A DNA stretch of 64,000 bases from Jidongwangia harbinensis (GTDB lineage: Bacteria > Actinomycetota > Actinomycetes > Mycobacteriales > Micromonosporaceae). The stretch lies in NCBI RefSeq assembly GCF_020216025.1, contig NZ_JAIWNC010000037.1, positions 48,799 through 112,798 of the forward strand, given 5' to 3'. This document shows, piece after piece, positions 12,888 through 21,242 of this stretch. The notes below the pieces were generated by a model. It had not been told where the DNA came from, made no database searches, and saw only the letters and a list, made by a program, of their open reading frames with translations. The first letter of the stretch is position 1. Each line of letters starts with the position of its first letter. The translations under genes and the position numbers were made by a program.

Positions 12888-13760
12888 ATGACCACGGACC
12901 GGTGGGCGAGGTGGGTGCTGTCCCGGCGCGACGGCGAGGACCCGGCCCTGCGCCGCCAGTTCGCGCCGGCGCTGCACGCGTACCGGGACGGGGTGCTGGC
13001 GCGGGCCGCGATCCGGCCCGGTGACGTGGTGCTCGACGTGGGCACCGGAGCCGGGCTGGTCGGCTTCGGCGCGCTGGAGCGGGTCGGCCCGGACGGCCGG
13101 GTGATCTTCAATGACGTGTCGGCGGCGCTGCTCGACGAGTGCCGGCGCCGGGCCGGCGACGATCCGCGGTGCTCCTTCCTGCACGCGTCCGCGGACGACC
13201 TGACCGGCGTCGCGGACGCCGCCGTGGACGTGGTGACCACCCGGTCGGTGCTGATGTACCTGGCCGACCAGCGGCCGGCGTTCGCCGAGTTCGCCCGGGT
13301 GCTGCGGCCGGGCGGGCGGCTGTCGATCTTCGAGCCGGTCAACCGGTTCCTGGTCGGGCGGGACGAGGGCCGGTGGCTCGGGCTCGACCTGGCGCCGGTG
13401 GCGGACCTGGTCGACAAGGTGCAGGCGGTGTACCGGGCGAGCGAGCCGGACGAGGCGCCGATCGTCGCGTTCGACGAGCGGGACCTGCTCGCCCGGGTCG
13501 AGCAGGCCGGGTTCACCGGGATCGAACTGGACTACCGCGCGCAGGTCGGTGTGCTGCTGGACGGGCCGTCGCCGGACTGGGCGGCGGTCCGGCGTACCGC
13601 GCCGAATCCGCTGGTGCCGACGTACGAGGAGGCGATGGAGGCCACCTTGACCGGGGCGGAACGGGAGCGGCTGGAGGATGCCATCCGGGAGCGGCTCGCG
13701 GCCGGGGCGCCGCGGCGGCTGACGCTGGCGACGGCGTACCTGCGGGCCGTCCGGCCGTGA
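12888..13760 (+). CDS. SAM-dependent methyltransferase
   Basis: 290 residues. Class I Rossmann methyltransferase: motif I VVLDVGTGAGLVG (about residues 47-59), an acidic residue after the second strand (FNDVSAALLDE), and a post-I segment with LRPGGRLSIFEPVNRF, as in the ubiquinone/arsenite-type methyltransferase family. Residues about 1-35, before motif I, carry SRRDGEDPALRRQFAP, common in related actinobacterial enzymes. The substrate is unknown. It begins 20 bases after the EEP gene, so the two may be cotranscribed, and its stop overlaps the following remnant by GTGA. Confidence 0.8.
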   Translation: MTTDRWARWVLSRRDGEDPALRRQFAPALHAYRDGVLARAAIRPGDVVLDVGTGAGLVGFGALERVGPDGRVIFNDVSAALLDECRRRAGDDPRCSFLHASADDLTGVADAAVDVVTTRSVLMYLADQRPAFAEFARVLRPGGRLSIFEPVNRFLVGRDEGRWLGLDLAPVADLVDKVQAVYRASEPDEAPIVAFDERDLLARVEQAGFTGIELDYRAQVGVLLDGPSPDWAAVRRTAPNPLVPTYEEAMEATLTGAERERLEDAIRERLAAGAPRRLTLATAYLRAVRP

Positions 13761-14046
13761 CGCCGCGCGGGGCGGCGGTGCGGCGGGCACTGGGCGCGTA
13801 CGGCGTGCTCTGGATGGCCGGGTCGTGGGTCACCATGCGGCGCCATCCGCATGCGGTCGGTCCCGCCGGGCTGCGCATCCGCACCGGCACCGCGGTCGAC
13901 GTCACGGTGCCGTGGGACGCGGTGGACGCGGTCCGGATGCGCCGCTGCTCGTTGCCGCCGGGCGGGCAGACCCAGGTCGAGGAGGGCGCCGGAGCTGGTG
14001 GCGGCCGCCCGGGCGGTTCAGGCCCACCGACACCCGTACCACTTAG
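13757..14046 (+). pseudogene. Remnant of a small membrane-associated (PH-like) protein gene
   Basis: A GTG overlapping the methyltransferase stop opens a frame whose first 75 residues are protein-like: LGAYGVLWMAGSW (a short hydrophobic segment), HPHAVGPAGLRIRTGTAVDV, then VPWDAVDAVRMRRCSLPPGG. This resembles the C-terminal half of actinobacterial integral-membrane proteins with a PH-like beta domain (comparison from memory). After about 13985 the frame turns into low-complexity Gly/Pro, while another frame offers APELVAAARAVQAHRH, which fits the expected C-terminal end. I infer a gene that lost its N-terminal half, has an internal deletion or frameshift near 13985, and ends near 14046. It could also be a short unrecognised gene. 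Confidence 0.4.
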
Positions 14047-14091
14047 GTATTTTGTCCTCTATGACCGGTCTGATGTGATCTTCTGGGCCGC

Positions 14092-15876
14092 ATGCGGACA
14101 AACCTGCGGAGATGGCGGCGCCGGGCCGCCCTGGCGGCGGTCGTCGCCGTCCTGGCGCCGTTGATCGCCGCCCCGGCGGCGGCCGGTCCGGACGACTCGG
14201 GCACGATCGCGGGCGCCGACCGGACGCGGCAGGCGCTCGCCCGGGTCGCCGAGGTGCTGCGCCGGCCCGGCGCCACCGCCGACTCCGAGATGGCGCTCGG
14301 CCTCGGCAGCGGCCTCGCGGTCGGCGCCGGGCACACCTGCGCCATCGTCCTGTATGCCCACCTGTGGTGCTGGGGCGCCAACGACCGGGCGCAACTCGGC
14401 GTCGGCGGGGTGACCGCGGCGCCCGGGCCGGTCCGGACGTCGGCCACCGGCCGGTTGCGGGACAAGGTGTTCCTCGGGGTGGCGGCCGGCCGCGAGCACA
14501 CCTGCGCGGTGGCGTTCGACCCCGGCGGGTTCGGCGCCTACTGCTGGGGCGGCAACGACGACGGCCAGATCGGCGACGGCGGCACCGCCCGGCGTACCCG
14601 TCCGGTGGAGGTCGCCGCGGACGTGGTGGCGGTCGCCGCCGGCGACGCGCACACCTGCGCGCTGAGCCTGGAACTCACCGTGTCCTGCTGGGGCGCCAAC
14701 GACGTCGGCCAGCTCGGCGTCGGCGTCACCGGGGCGAGCGATCCCACGCCACAGGAGGTGCCCGGCCTGACCGACGTGGTGGCGCTCTCCGCCAACGAGA
14801 ACAACACCTGCGCGCTGCGGTCCGACGGCGGCGCCTGGTGCTGGGGGTCGGACACGCACGGCCAGCTCGGCAACGGCGGCGGCGCGTCCGGCACCGCGGT
14901 GCCCACCCCGACCGCGGTCACCACCGCCGGTATCGCGGGCGGGTTCATGCAGATCAGCGTGGGACGGCGGCACGTGTGCGCGCTGCAGACGTCGGCCCGG
15001 CTGTCCGGCCGCGCGTACTGCTGGGGCGAGGACGGCGCCGGTCAGCTCGGCAACGGCACGGCGGCGCCCGACCGCTCCCGGCCCGGCCCGGTCGCCGGCG
15101 ACCGCGGGTACGTCTCGGTCAGCGCCGGCGGCGACGCCACCTGCGCCACCACCGCGACCGGCCAGGGGTACTGCTGGGGCGCCAACCCGGACGGGCAGCT
15201 CGGCACCGGCAACCCGGCCGGCCACGCCGCGCCGGCCCTGGTGGACCTCGGCGGCGTCGAGGTGCCGGCGCCGGTCCGGCTGCTGTTCGGCGTGCGGCGC
15301 TCGATGGTCACGCAGATCGTCCTGGGCGCCGCGCACGGCTGCGCGGCGGACGTGGTGAGCGCGGTCTACTGCACCGGCCGCAACGACACCGGCCAGCTGG
15401 GCGACGGCACGACCACGGACGCCGCCGCGCTGCGCGCCGTGCCGCTGGGGCCGGGACCGGTCACCGGCGTCCGGGCCCGGGCGGGTGACGGCACGCTCGC
15501 GGTGCGGTGGGCGGCGCCGGCCGACCCGGGGGCCGCCCCGGTCGAGGAGTACGTGGCGGTGGCGTCCGCCGGCACCTCCCCGTCCGCACTGGAGGACGCC
15601 CGGTCCTGCGCCTCGGCGCGGACGCTCACCTGCACCGTCGACGGTCTGCGCAACGGCCGGCGGTACACCGTGTTCGTGCTGGCCGCCGGACCGGGCGGGG
15701 TGTCCTACAGCATGTTCGGGCAGGGCACCCCGGAGGGCGGCGGCGGCGGTGGCGGACTGCCGATCACCGGTCCGGGGGCCAGCCTGGTCGCCGGGGTGCT
15801 GTTGGTGCTGGCCGGCGCGGCCCTGCGGCTGGGCGCACGCCGGCCGATCCGCACCGGCCCACCCGGCGCCCCGTAG
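14092..15876 (+). CDS. LPXTG cell-wall-anchored RCC1-repeat protein with Fn3 domain
   Basis: 594 residues. The N-terminus is a Sec signal (RTNLRRWRRR, then Ala/Val-rich core ending AAPAAAG). Seven RCC1-type repeats follow, each with HTCA or similar, then CWG and QLG (for example HTCAIVLYAHLWCWGAN; SCWGANDVGQLG). Seven is the number needed for a closed beta-propeller. The Cys pairs inside each blade suggest disulfides outside the cell. A fibronectin-III-like domain spans about residues 455-545. A Gly-rich spacer then leads to LPITG (about 556-560), a hydrophobic helix and an Arg-containing tail, the sortase sorting signal. It should be displayed on the cell wall; ligand unknown. No sortase gene is in the window. 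The start has only a weak ribosome site. Confidence 0.85.
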   Translation: MRTNLRRWRRRAALAAVVAVLAPLIAAPAAAGPDDSGTIAGADRTRQALARVAEVLRRPGATADSEMALGLGSGLAVGAGHTCAIVLYAHLWCWGANDRAQLGVGGVTAAPGPVRTSATGRLRDKVFLGVAAGREHTCAVAFDPGGFGAYCWGGNDDGQIGDGGTARRTRPVEVAADVVAVAAGDAHTCALSLELTVSCWGANDVGQLGVGVTGASDPTPQEVPGLTDVVALSANENNTCALRSDGGAWCWGSDTHGQLGNGGGASGTAVPTPTAVTTAGIAGGFMQISVGRRHVCALQTSARLSGRAYCWGEDGAGQLGNGTAAPDRSRPGPVAGDRGYVSVSAGGDATCATTATGQGYCWGANPDGQLGTGNPAGHAAPALVDLGGVEVPAPVRLLFGVRRSMVTQIVLGAAHGCAADVVSAVYCTGRNDTGQLGDGTTTDAAALRAVPLGPGPVTGVRARAGDGTLAVRWAAPADPGAAPVEEYVAVASAGTSPSALEDARSCASARTLTCTVDGLRNGRRYTVFVLAAGPGGVSYSMFGQGTPEGGGGGGGLPITGPGASLVAGVLLVLAGAALRLGARRPIRTGPPGAP

Positions 15877-15885
15877 GGTGCGTCC

Positions 15886-16617
15886 ATGACGCAGCTCGAC
15901 ATGGCTGCCGACACCGTGGTCGGTAACCGCTACTCGGCCAACTTCGACGTGGTGTGGACCGATCCGGGCCGGCGGCTCGCGGTGGTCGCGGACGGCATGG
16001 GCGACGGCCGGGGCAGTGCGATCGCCGGGCGTACCGCGGTGGACGTCTTCACCGCCGCGGTGCCGACCCCGGCCGGCCCGGCGGAGCTGCGGGCGGCGGT
16101 CGCCGAGGTGCAGCGCCGGGTACGGGCCGCCGGGCAGGACGTGGCCGGGCTGACCGGCTGCACGCTCACCGCGTTCGTCGGCGGGCCGGACGACGCGTGG
16201 ATCGTCCAGCTCGGCGACTCCCGGGCGTACCGGCTCCGGGACGGCGTGCTGGAACTGCTCACCGTGGACCACACCGTCGCGTGGCTGGGCGCGGTCTACG
16301 GCTGGTACCCGCACGACTCGGCGGAGGCGCACGCCGCCCGGTACCACCTGATCCGGTTCGCCGGCCACCCGGACGCGCCCGAGCCGGACGTGCTGAACGT
16401 GTCGCTGCGGCCCGGCGACGTCTACCTGCTCTGCACGGACGGGATCGCCGAGCAGGTCGGCTACCAGCGGCTGGCCGAGGTGCTGGGCGGGCGGCGGGAC
16501 TGTGCCGCCCGGGCCGCCACGCTGGTGGCCGACTCGCTGACCGCCGGGGGCGACGACAACGCCACGGCCGTGGTGATCGCGGTCGACGAGGAGGGGGTCG
16601 CTGCGCCCCGTGCCTAA
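15886..16617 (+). CDS. PP2C-family protein phosphatase
   Basis: 243 residues, soluble. It carries the metal-dependent Ser/Thr phosphatase motifs: VVADGMGDGRGS with the metal-binding Asp, VQLGDSRAYRLRDG, LLCTDGIAEQ and the C-terminal GGDDNATAVV. The N-terminal RSNNED-type motif is degenerate (VVGNRYSANFDVV). It begins 9 bases after the RCC1 gene. It may counteract Ser/Thr kinases such as those at 23.0 and 25.3 kb, but nothing in the sequence ties them together. It differs from the second PP2C in the window (48.1 kb), which keeps the classical N-terminal motif. Confidence 0.88.
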   Translation: MTQLDMAADTVVGNRYSANFDVVWTDPGRRLAVVADGMGDGRGSAIAGRTAVDVFTAAVPTPAGPAELRAAVAEVQRRVRAAGQDVAGLTGCTLTAFVGGPDDAWIVQLGDSRAYRLRDGVLELLTVDHTVAWLGAVYGWYPHDSAEAHAARYHLIRFAGHPDAPEPDVLNVSLRPGDVYLLCTDGIAEQVGYQRLAEVLGGRRDCAARAATLVADSLTAGGDDNATAVVIAVDEEGVAAPRA

Positions 16618-16633
16618 GCCGTAACCTGGCGTC

Positions 16634-17413
16634 ATGGCCATTCTCGTCGTGCCGTACCACCAGGATCAGCGGCTGGCCGACGACGTCATCCCGCTGTCGT
16701 CCGGCGGCGAGTTCCTCGTGCTGGACCCGCACCTGCCGGACGGCGACCGATGGCCGCGCCTGGCCGCGCTGCACCACGCCGTGGCGGAGCAGGTGGCCGC
16801 CGCGGTCCGCGCCGGGGTGCCGACCACCGTGCTCTCCGGCGACTGCCTGATCGCGGTCGGCGTGCTGGCCGGCGCGCAACGCGGCGGGGTGCATCCGGCG
16901 ATGGTGTGGTTCGACGCGCACGGCGACGTGCACACCCTGGAAACCACCACGTCCGGCTACCTGGGCGGCCTGTCGTTGCGGCTGGCGCTGGGCGCCCACC
17001 CCGAGCTGCTGGCGCGCCCGCTGGGGCTGCAGCCGCTGACCGAGGACCGCACGGTGCTGGTGGACGCCCGCGACCTGGACCCGGCCGAGGCCGACTACCT
17101 GGCCGGCAGCGCGGTACGCCGCACCACGGCGGCCGACCTGGACGCCGCGACGCTGCCGGCCGGGCCGCTGATCCTGCACGTCGATGTGGACGTGGTGGAC
17201 GCCGCCGAGATGCCCGGACTGCTGTTCCCGGCGCCCGGCGGGCCGTCCACGTCCGAGGTGGTCGCGGCGGTCCGCCGGGTGCAGGACACCGGCCGGGTCA
17301 CCGTGCTGGACGTGGCCTGCCCGTGGCGGCCGACCGAGGTGGAGAAGGTCCGGCGGACCCGCAGCGACCTGCTGCGCGCGCTGACCGCCGGACAGGCCGT
17401 CAGGCCGTCGTGA
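16634..17413 (+). CDS. Arginase/agmatinase-family protein
   Basis: 259 residues. The ureohydrolase fold is recognisable from VWFDAHGDVHT (metal-binding D-x-H-x-D) and HVDVDVVD (the last Asp pair). The first metal motif, GGDHS in arginases, reads SGDCLIA here, so a metal-ligand His is replaced by Cys. This points to a divergent subgroup rather than a certified arginase, and the substrate should not be assumed to be arginine. The gene starts 16 bases after the PP2C stop. Its 3' end overlaps the convergent DUF3455 gene by 14 bases. Confidence 0.8.
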   Translation: MAILVVPYHQDQRLADDVIPLSSGGEFLVLDPHLPDGDRWPRLAALHHAVAEQVAAAVRAGVPTTVLSGDCLIAVGVLAGAQRGGVHPAMVWFDAHGDVHTLETTTSGYLGGLSLRLALGAHPELLARPLGLQPLTEDRTVLVDARDLDPAEADYLAGSAVRRTTAADLDAATLPAGPLILHVDVDVVDAAEMPGLLFPAPGGPSTSEVVAAVRRVQDTGRVTVLDVACPWRPTEVEKVRRTRSDLLRALTAGQAVRPS

Positions 17414-18011
17414 AGAAGCGGTAGACCGCGCGGTACGGCACCGCCGTGGTCTGCCCCGCGGTGCACGCGCCGGCCGGCGCCACGCCGCCGGTGGTGGCCA
17501 GCCGCTGGATGTACGTCACCCCGCCGAACACGCCGCCGCCGCGGGTGGTCTTCGCGGTGATCAGCAGCTGCGGGATGCTGTTCGGGGTCGCCGACGGCGC
17601 GGACACCGGTCCGGTGCCCTCGACCAGCGAGCCGTCGGTGTCGGACTGCCAGCTCGGGCCGCGGAAGTGCAGGGCGGTGGACCGCTGCACCGGGTCCAGC
17701 GTGATGCCGGTGAGCGAGGCGGCCGGTTCGACCAGCGTCCACTTGGCGTCGGTGCAGCCGTAGATCTGCACGCCGCGCGCCTTGAACACCGAGCCGAGCA
17801 CGTGGCCGGCCGGCGGGACCAGGGCGTCCGGCACCGCCAGCCGGCCGCCGACGAAGCCGTCGGCCTGGGCGGCGGCGGGGTCGGCCGCCGCCGGGGCGGA
17901 GGGCTCGCGGGCGGTGGACGTGCCGGCGAACGAGACACCGGCCGACACCGCGACGCCGGCCAGCGTCAGAGCGCCGACCGCGGCCGAGATCCGGAAAGTA
18001 CGCTTCTTCAA
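17400..18011 (-). CDS. Exported DUF3455 domain protein
   Basis: 203 residues from a TTG start that sits ideally after GGAGGA (a longer frame to 18035 lacks this). The N-terminus KKRTFRISAAVGALTLAG is a Sec signal. The mature part matches the DUF3455 pattern as I know it: VQIYGC near the beginning, W-rich middle, LLITAKTTRGGGVFGGVTYIQR and a late Cys in GACTAGQT. Proteins of this kind are common secreted proteins in actinobacteria and fungi; their role is not known. It is convergent with the arginase-like gene. Confidence 0.8.
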   Translation of the reverse strand: MKKRTFRISAAVGALTLAGVAVSAGVSFAGTSTAREPSAPAAADPAAAQADGFVGGRLAVPDALVPPAGHVLGSVFKARGVQIYGCTDAKWTLVEPAASLTGITLDPVQRSTALHFRGPSWQSDTDGSLVEGTGPVSAPSATPNSIPQLLITAKTTRGGGVFGGVTYIQRLATTGGVAPAGACTAGQTTAVPYRAVYRFFTTA

Positions 18012-18104
18012 GGTTCCTCCACACAGGGCGGTCACGATGCGCCGCCGACCCTAGGGGGAGTCACCACAGAGCCTCCTTAAGCGGGCCACAAATTCTCCGC
18101 AGGA

Positions 18105-18905
18105 TCAGCGGGTCGGGTACGCGGTCGTCCGCATCGGCGCCTTCGCGGCGCGCAGCCGTAGCCGCAGCCGCAACAGCAGGCCCACCCCGAGGAAGACCAG
18201 CACCGCGCCGATCACCAGGCCGGGCCCGAGCAGGCTGGGTACGCCGCCCTCGCTGGAGGCCGGGTTCGCGGCCAGGTCGTCGCCGGCGGCCGGCGGTGGC
18301 GTGCTGGCCTCGTCGCCGCCCGCCGCGCCGTCCTCGGCGGCGTCCTCCTCCTCGGCCGCGTCCGCCGACTCCGAGGGCGTCGGGCTGGGCGACGCCTCGG
18401 CCGCCCCGCCGACCACCCGGCTGCTGGCGGACGCCTCCTCCAGCAGCCGGGCGTCCGCGTCGAACGCCTGGGCCTGGAACGTCACCCGGCCCTCCCGGGC
18501 GCCGTCGGTGAACGCGACCTGGTAGCGGGCGGTGACGGTACGCCCGGGACAGAGTCGTCCCGGGTCCAGTTGCACGTCGGTGAGCCGGGCGGTCGCGCCG
18601 CTGGTCTGCACCTGCAGCGGGAACGAGCCGTCCTCCTCCACCCGGTCCACCTGGACCTCGTCCAGGCCGACGTCGCCCACGCCCAGCAGCATCGACCAGC
18701 GCACCTTGCGGCAGCCCTGTCCCGGTTCGGCGGACGCCACCACGGTGACGGTCCGGGCCTGCGAGCCCGCGGTGAACCGGGCCGGCAACTCGGTGATGGT
18801 CACGTCGAAGCCGTCCGCCGCCGCCCGGGCAGGCGCCGGCCCGGCCAGAACCGTGGTCGCCACGGCCAGGGCGGTCGACAGGACAGCAGCAGCGCGATGC
18901 CGCAC
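18105..18905 (-). CDS. Exported, membrane-anchored protein of unknown function
   Basis: 266 residues from a GTG start with AAGGAG nine bases upstream. It has a signal peptide (RHRAAAVLSTALAVATTVLAG, cleavage near ARAAA), an extracellular beta-rich domain of about 130 residues with two Cys (GCRKVRW and LCPGR, a possible disulfide), an acidic Glu/Ala/Pro-rich linker (about 165-215) and a C-terminal membrane helix (LLGPGLVIGAVLVFLGVGLL) with an Arg-rich cytoplasmic tail. There is no LPXTG motif. I do not recognise the domain. Confidence 0.75.
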   Translation of the reverse strand: MRHRAAAVLSTALAVATTVLAGPAPARAAADGFDVTITELPARFTAGSQARTVTVVASAEPGQGCRKVRWSMLLGVGDVGLDEVQVDRVEEDGSFPLQVQTSGATARLTDVQLDPGRLCPGRTVTARYQVAFTDGAREGRVTFQAQAFDADARLLEEASASSRVVGGAAEASPSPTPSESADAAEEEDAAEDGAAGGDEASTPPPAAGDDLAANPASSEGGVPSLLGPGLVIGAVLVFLGVGLLLRLRLRLRAAKAPMRTTAYPTR

Positions 18906-19306
18906 GGCGATCAGCTCCTTACGCAGAGGCGTCGAGTAGCACGCTCGTGTGGTAGTTCGCAGGAACCGGCCGAAAGGTTCACCGGGTGCGTCGGGTCACC
19001 CGGGGGCGCGGACATTATTTTTGCCTTAGCCAGAGGTTTCGACTCGATGTTTTCCCAGCTCAGAGCGGTCTGCCGGGGCTGAATCAGCAGGCCGTCGCAA
19101 ACTGCGCCGGAAAGAACTTCGGCAAGGTTCATCCGAACCGGCCCGCCCTACGTAGATGGGGGAGGGCACGAACAGGCCGCAACGCAGTGTGCAGAAAGGC
19201 AACAACAAGGCCCGGCCCGAACGTAACAGCGCGGGGCACCCCCCACGGGTGTCGGCGTCCTGACCGCCCGACGACGGACGTGACCGCTGCGGAGAACGAG
19301 GAGTCA
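18906..19306. other. 400-bp divergent intergenic region, possible structured leader
   Basis: No gene is supported. It lies between the exported protein (minus) and the ferric-reductase-like gene (plus). CCGGGTG (18982-18988) and CACCCGG (18997-19003) form a perfect hairpin, followed by an AT-rich run with TTTTT near 19017. A long plus-strand stretch (19025-19300) with GCCG/CGGC pairings could be a structured 5' leader. I could not match it to a known riboswitch class. Confidence 0.4.
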
Positions 19307-21169
19307 ATGGCCCGGACGAAGCTCAACCAACGATCCGCCAATCGTGTGGCCGTGCCGATGGGCGCCACGGGTGGTCGAACGCCGCCGTCGAAGATGACGG
19401 TGGCGCTGTTGGCCACGTCCATCGTCCTTGCGGTCTGGGCCACGGCGATGCTGACGCCGTTCGGCCGCGTCGCCTACGTCTACGTCTTCCTGTATGCCGA
19501 GTTCTACATGGGCGTGCTGACCCTGGTGTCGCTGTCCATCACCGTGATGATCGGCCTGGTGGCGACGGACCGCCTGGTGCTGTCCATCCGCCAGCGGGTG
19601 CTGCTGCAGTCCGCGCACCGCACCACCGGCGTGATCGCGGTCGCCTCGCTCGTCGTGCACGTGCTCACCAAGCTGGCCATCGCGCACATCGGCGTGCTGG
19701 ACATCTTCGTGCCGTTCCTGGCCGGCTTCAACACGCTCTACGTCGGCCTGGGCACGGTCGCCGGGATGCTGATGGTGAGCGTGCTCTGGACCGGCCTGGC
19801 CCGGGCCAAGTTCGCCGGCCGCGGCAAGCCGTGGATGTGGCGCTCGATGCACAGCGTCGCGTACCTCGCCTGGCCGATCGCGCTGGTGCACGGGCTCGCC
19901 GCGGGCCGCGCCGCGGCCACCTGGGTGGTCGTCAGCTACGTGGTCTGCGTGATGTTCGTGCTGGTGGCGCTCGCCGTGCGGCTGTCGGTCAGCCTGAACC
20001 GGCGCAAGGACTTCTCCTCCACCTCCACCGGCTCGATCAAGCCGGTCGGTTCGCTGGTGCCGACCCAGGCGCCGGCTCCCAAGAAGCGGATCCCGTCCCG
20101 CCGCCGGGACGCCGAGCCGGCCCGCGCCGAGAGCGCCGCGCCGGCCGCCGTGGAGACCTGGGCGCCGGCCGCCGCGCCGGTGAGTTCGCCGGCCCGCCCG
20201 GTCAGCAGCATGCCGGTCAGCGCGATGCCGGTCAGCGGGATGCCGGTGAGCGCCGCGCCGTACGCCGAGGACGGCTACGGGCGCCGCCGGTACGCCGACG
20301 ACGAGCCGCGCGGCCGCCGGTACGCCGACGACGACGCGCCCCCGGCCCGGCGCTACGCCGACGACGACACCGACACCGGCCGCCGGTCCCGCCGGGTCAC
20401 CACCGAGGGCTTCGACGAGGAGACCGGGCGGATCTCCCGCCGGGCCGTGGAGGACGAGCGGTACCTCGCCGAACCGCCCGCCCGCGGCCGCCGGTACGCC
20501 GAGCCGGAGGAGGAGCCCGCCCCGCGGTCCCGCCGGGCCGACGCCGACGAGCCGGGCCGCCGGTCCCGCCGGATCGACGCCGAGGAGTACCTCCCGGCCC
20601 GGTCCGCCGAGATGCCGCCGTCCGGGCCCCGCTACCCGGACGAGGTCGCGGTGCCGCAGCCGCGCCGCGGTGCCGACGACGCCCCGCGCGGTCGCCGGTA
20701 CGCCGAGCCGGACGAGCCCCGCGGCCGGCGCTACGCCGACGACGACGGGTACGACGACGCGCCCCGCTCGCGTGCCGGCTACCCGGACGGCCGGTGGGCC
20801 GAGGACCCGGCGCCGCGTTCCGGCCGGGCCGCCCGCTACGCCGAGGACGACCGGGATGCGCCCCGGGCCCGGCGCGACCGGGGCGCCGACGTCGACCGCG
20901 CCGACTCCGGACGGCACAGCCGCAGCGAGTTCGTCGACCTGGCCCCGGCCGCCGACCCGTGGCGGGACGGACCGGCCGACCCGCACTACATGGAACCGGA
21001 CGAAACGCCGACGCTGGTCGACATGGCGGCCCGCCGGGCCCGCCGGCAGACCCAGCAGCAGGAACCGGCCCGGGCGAGCCGGGGGGCTCGCCGCAACCGG
21101 GGACGGAACACCGACGAGGCGCTCGACGACCAGCAGTACTGGCGTCAGCTCAGGGGAGAAGCACAGTGA
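19307..21169 (+). CDS. Ferric-reductase-like transmembrane protein with long disordered tail
   Basis: 620 residues; ATG preceded by GAGGAG. Residues about 30-230 contain six hydrophobic helices of the ferric reductase/NOX type. Histidine pairs H104/H118 in one helix and H182/H195 in another have the 13-14 residue spacing used to hold two hemes. From about 235 to the end the chain is low-complexity and charged, with many copies of an R-R-Y-A-D/E-D-D type motif (RRYADDD, GRRYAEPD, SRRADADE). This tail has no enzyme domain; the FAD/NAD part normally fused to such membrane cores is missing. The next gene encodes a NuoF-like flavoprotein with a ferredoxin, which could supply electrons. The pair suggests a transmembrane electron-transfer module. 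Confidence 0.82.
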   Translation: MARTKLNQRSANRVAVPMGATGGRTPPSKMTVALLATSIVLAVWATAMLTPFGRVAYVYVFLYAEFYMGVLTLVSLSITVMIGLVATDRLVLSIRQRVLLQSAHRTTGVIAVASLVVHVLTKLAIAHIGVLDIFVPFLAGFNTLYVGLGTVAGMLMVSVLWTGLARAKFAGRGKPWMWRSMHSVAYLAWPIALVHGLAAGRAAATWVVVSYVVCVMFVLVALAVRLSVSLNRRKDFSSTSTGSIKPVGSLVPTQAPAPKKRIPSRRRDAEPARAESAAPAAVETWAPAAAPVSSPARPVSSMPVSAMPVSGMPVSAAPYAEDGYGRRRYADDEPRGRRYADDDAPPARRYADDDTDTGRRSRRVTTEGFDEETGRISRRAVEDERYLAEPPARGRRYAEPEEEPAPRSRRADADEPGRRSRRIDAEEYLPARSAEMPPSGPRYPDEVAVPQPRRGADDAPRGRRYAEPDEPRGRRYADDDGYDDAPRSRAGYPDGRWAEDPAPRSGRAARYAEDDRDAPRARRDRGADVDRADSGRHSRSEFVDLAPAADPWRDGPADPHYMEPDETPTLVDMAARRARRQTQQQEPARASRGARRNRGRNTDEALDDQQYWRQLRGEAQ

Positions 21170-21242
21170 TGCAGTGTGAGCACCCCGCTCGGATCCGTGG
21201 CGCCGCAGCTCCCGGCACCACGGGACGCAGCGGAGGGGAACG

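Noticed and set aside
18300..18525. Plus-strand Pro/Arg frames within the exported protein gene
   Set aside because: Shadows of the acidic linker of the minus-strand gene.
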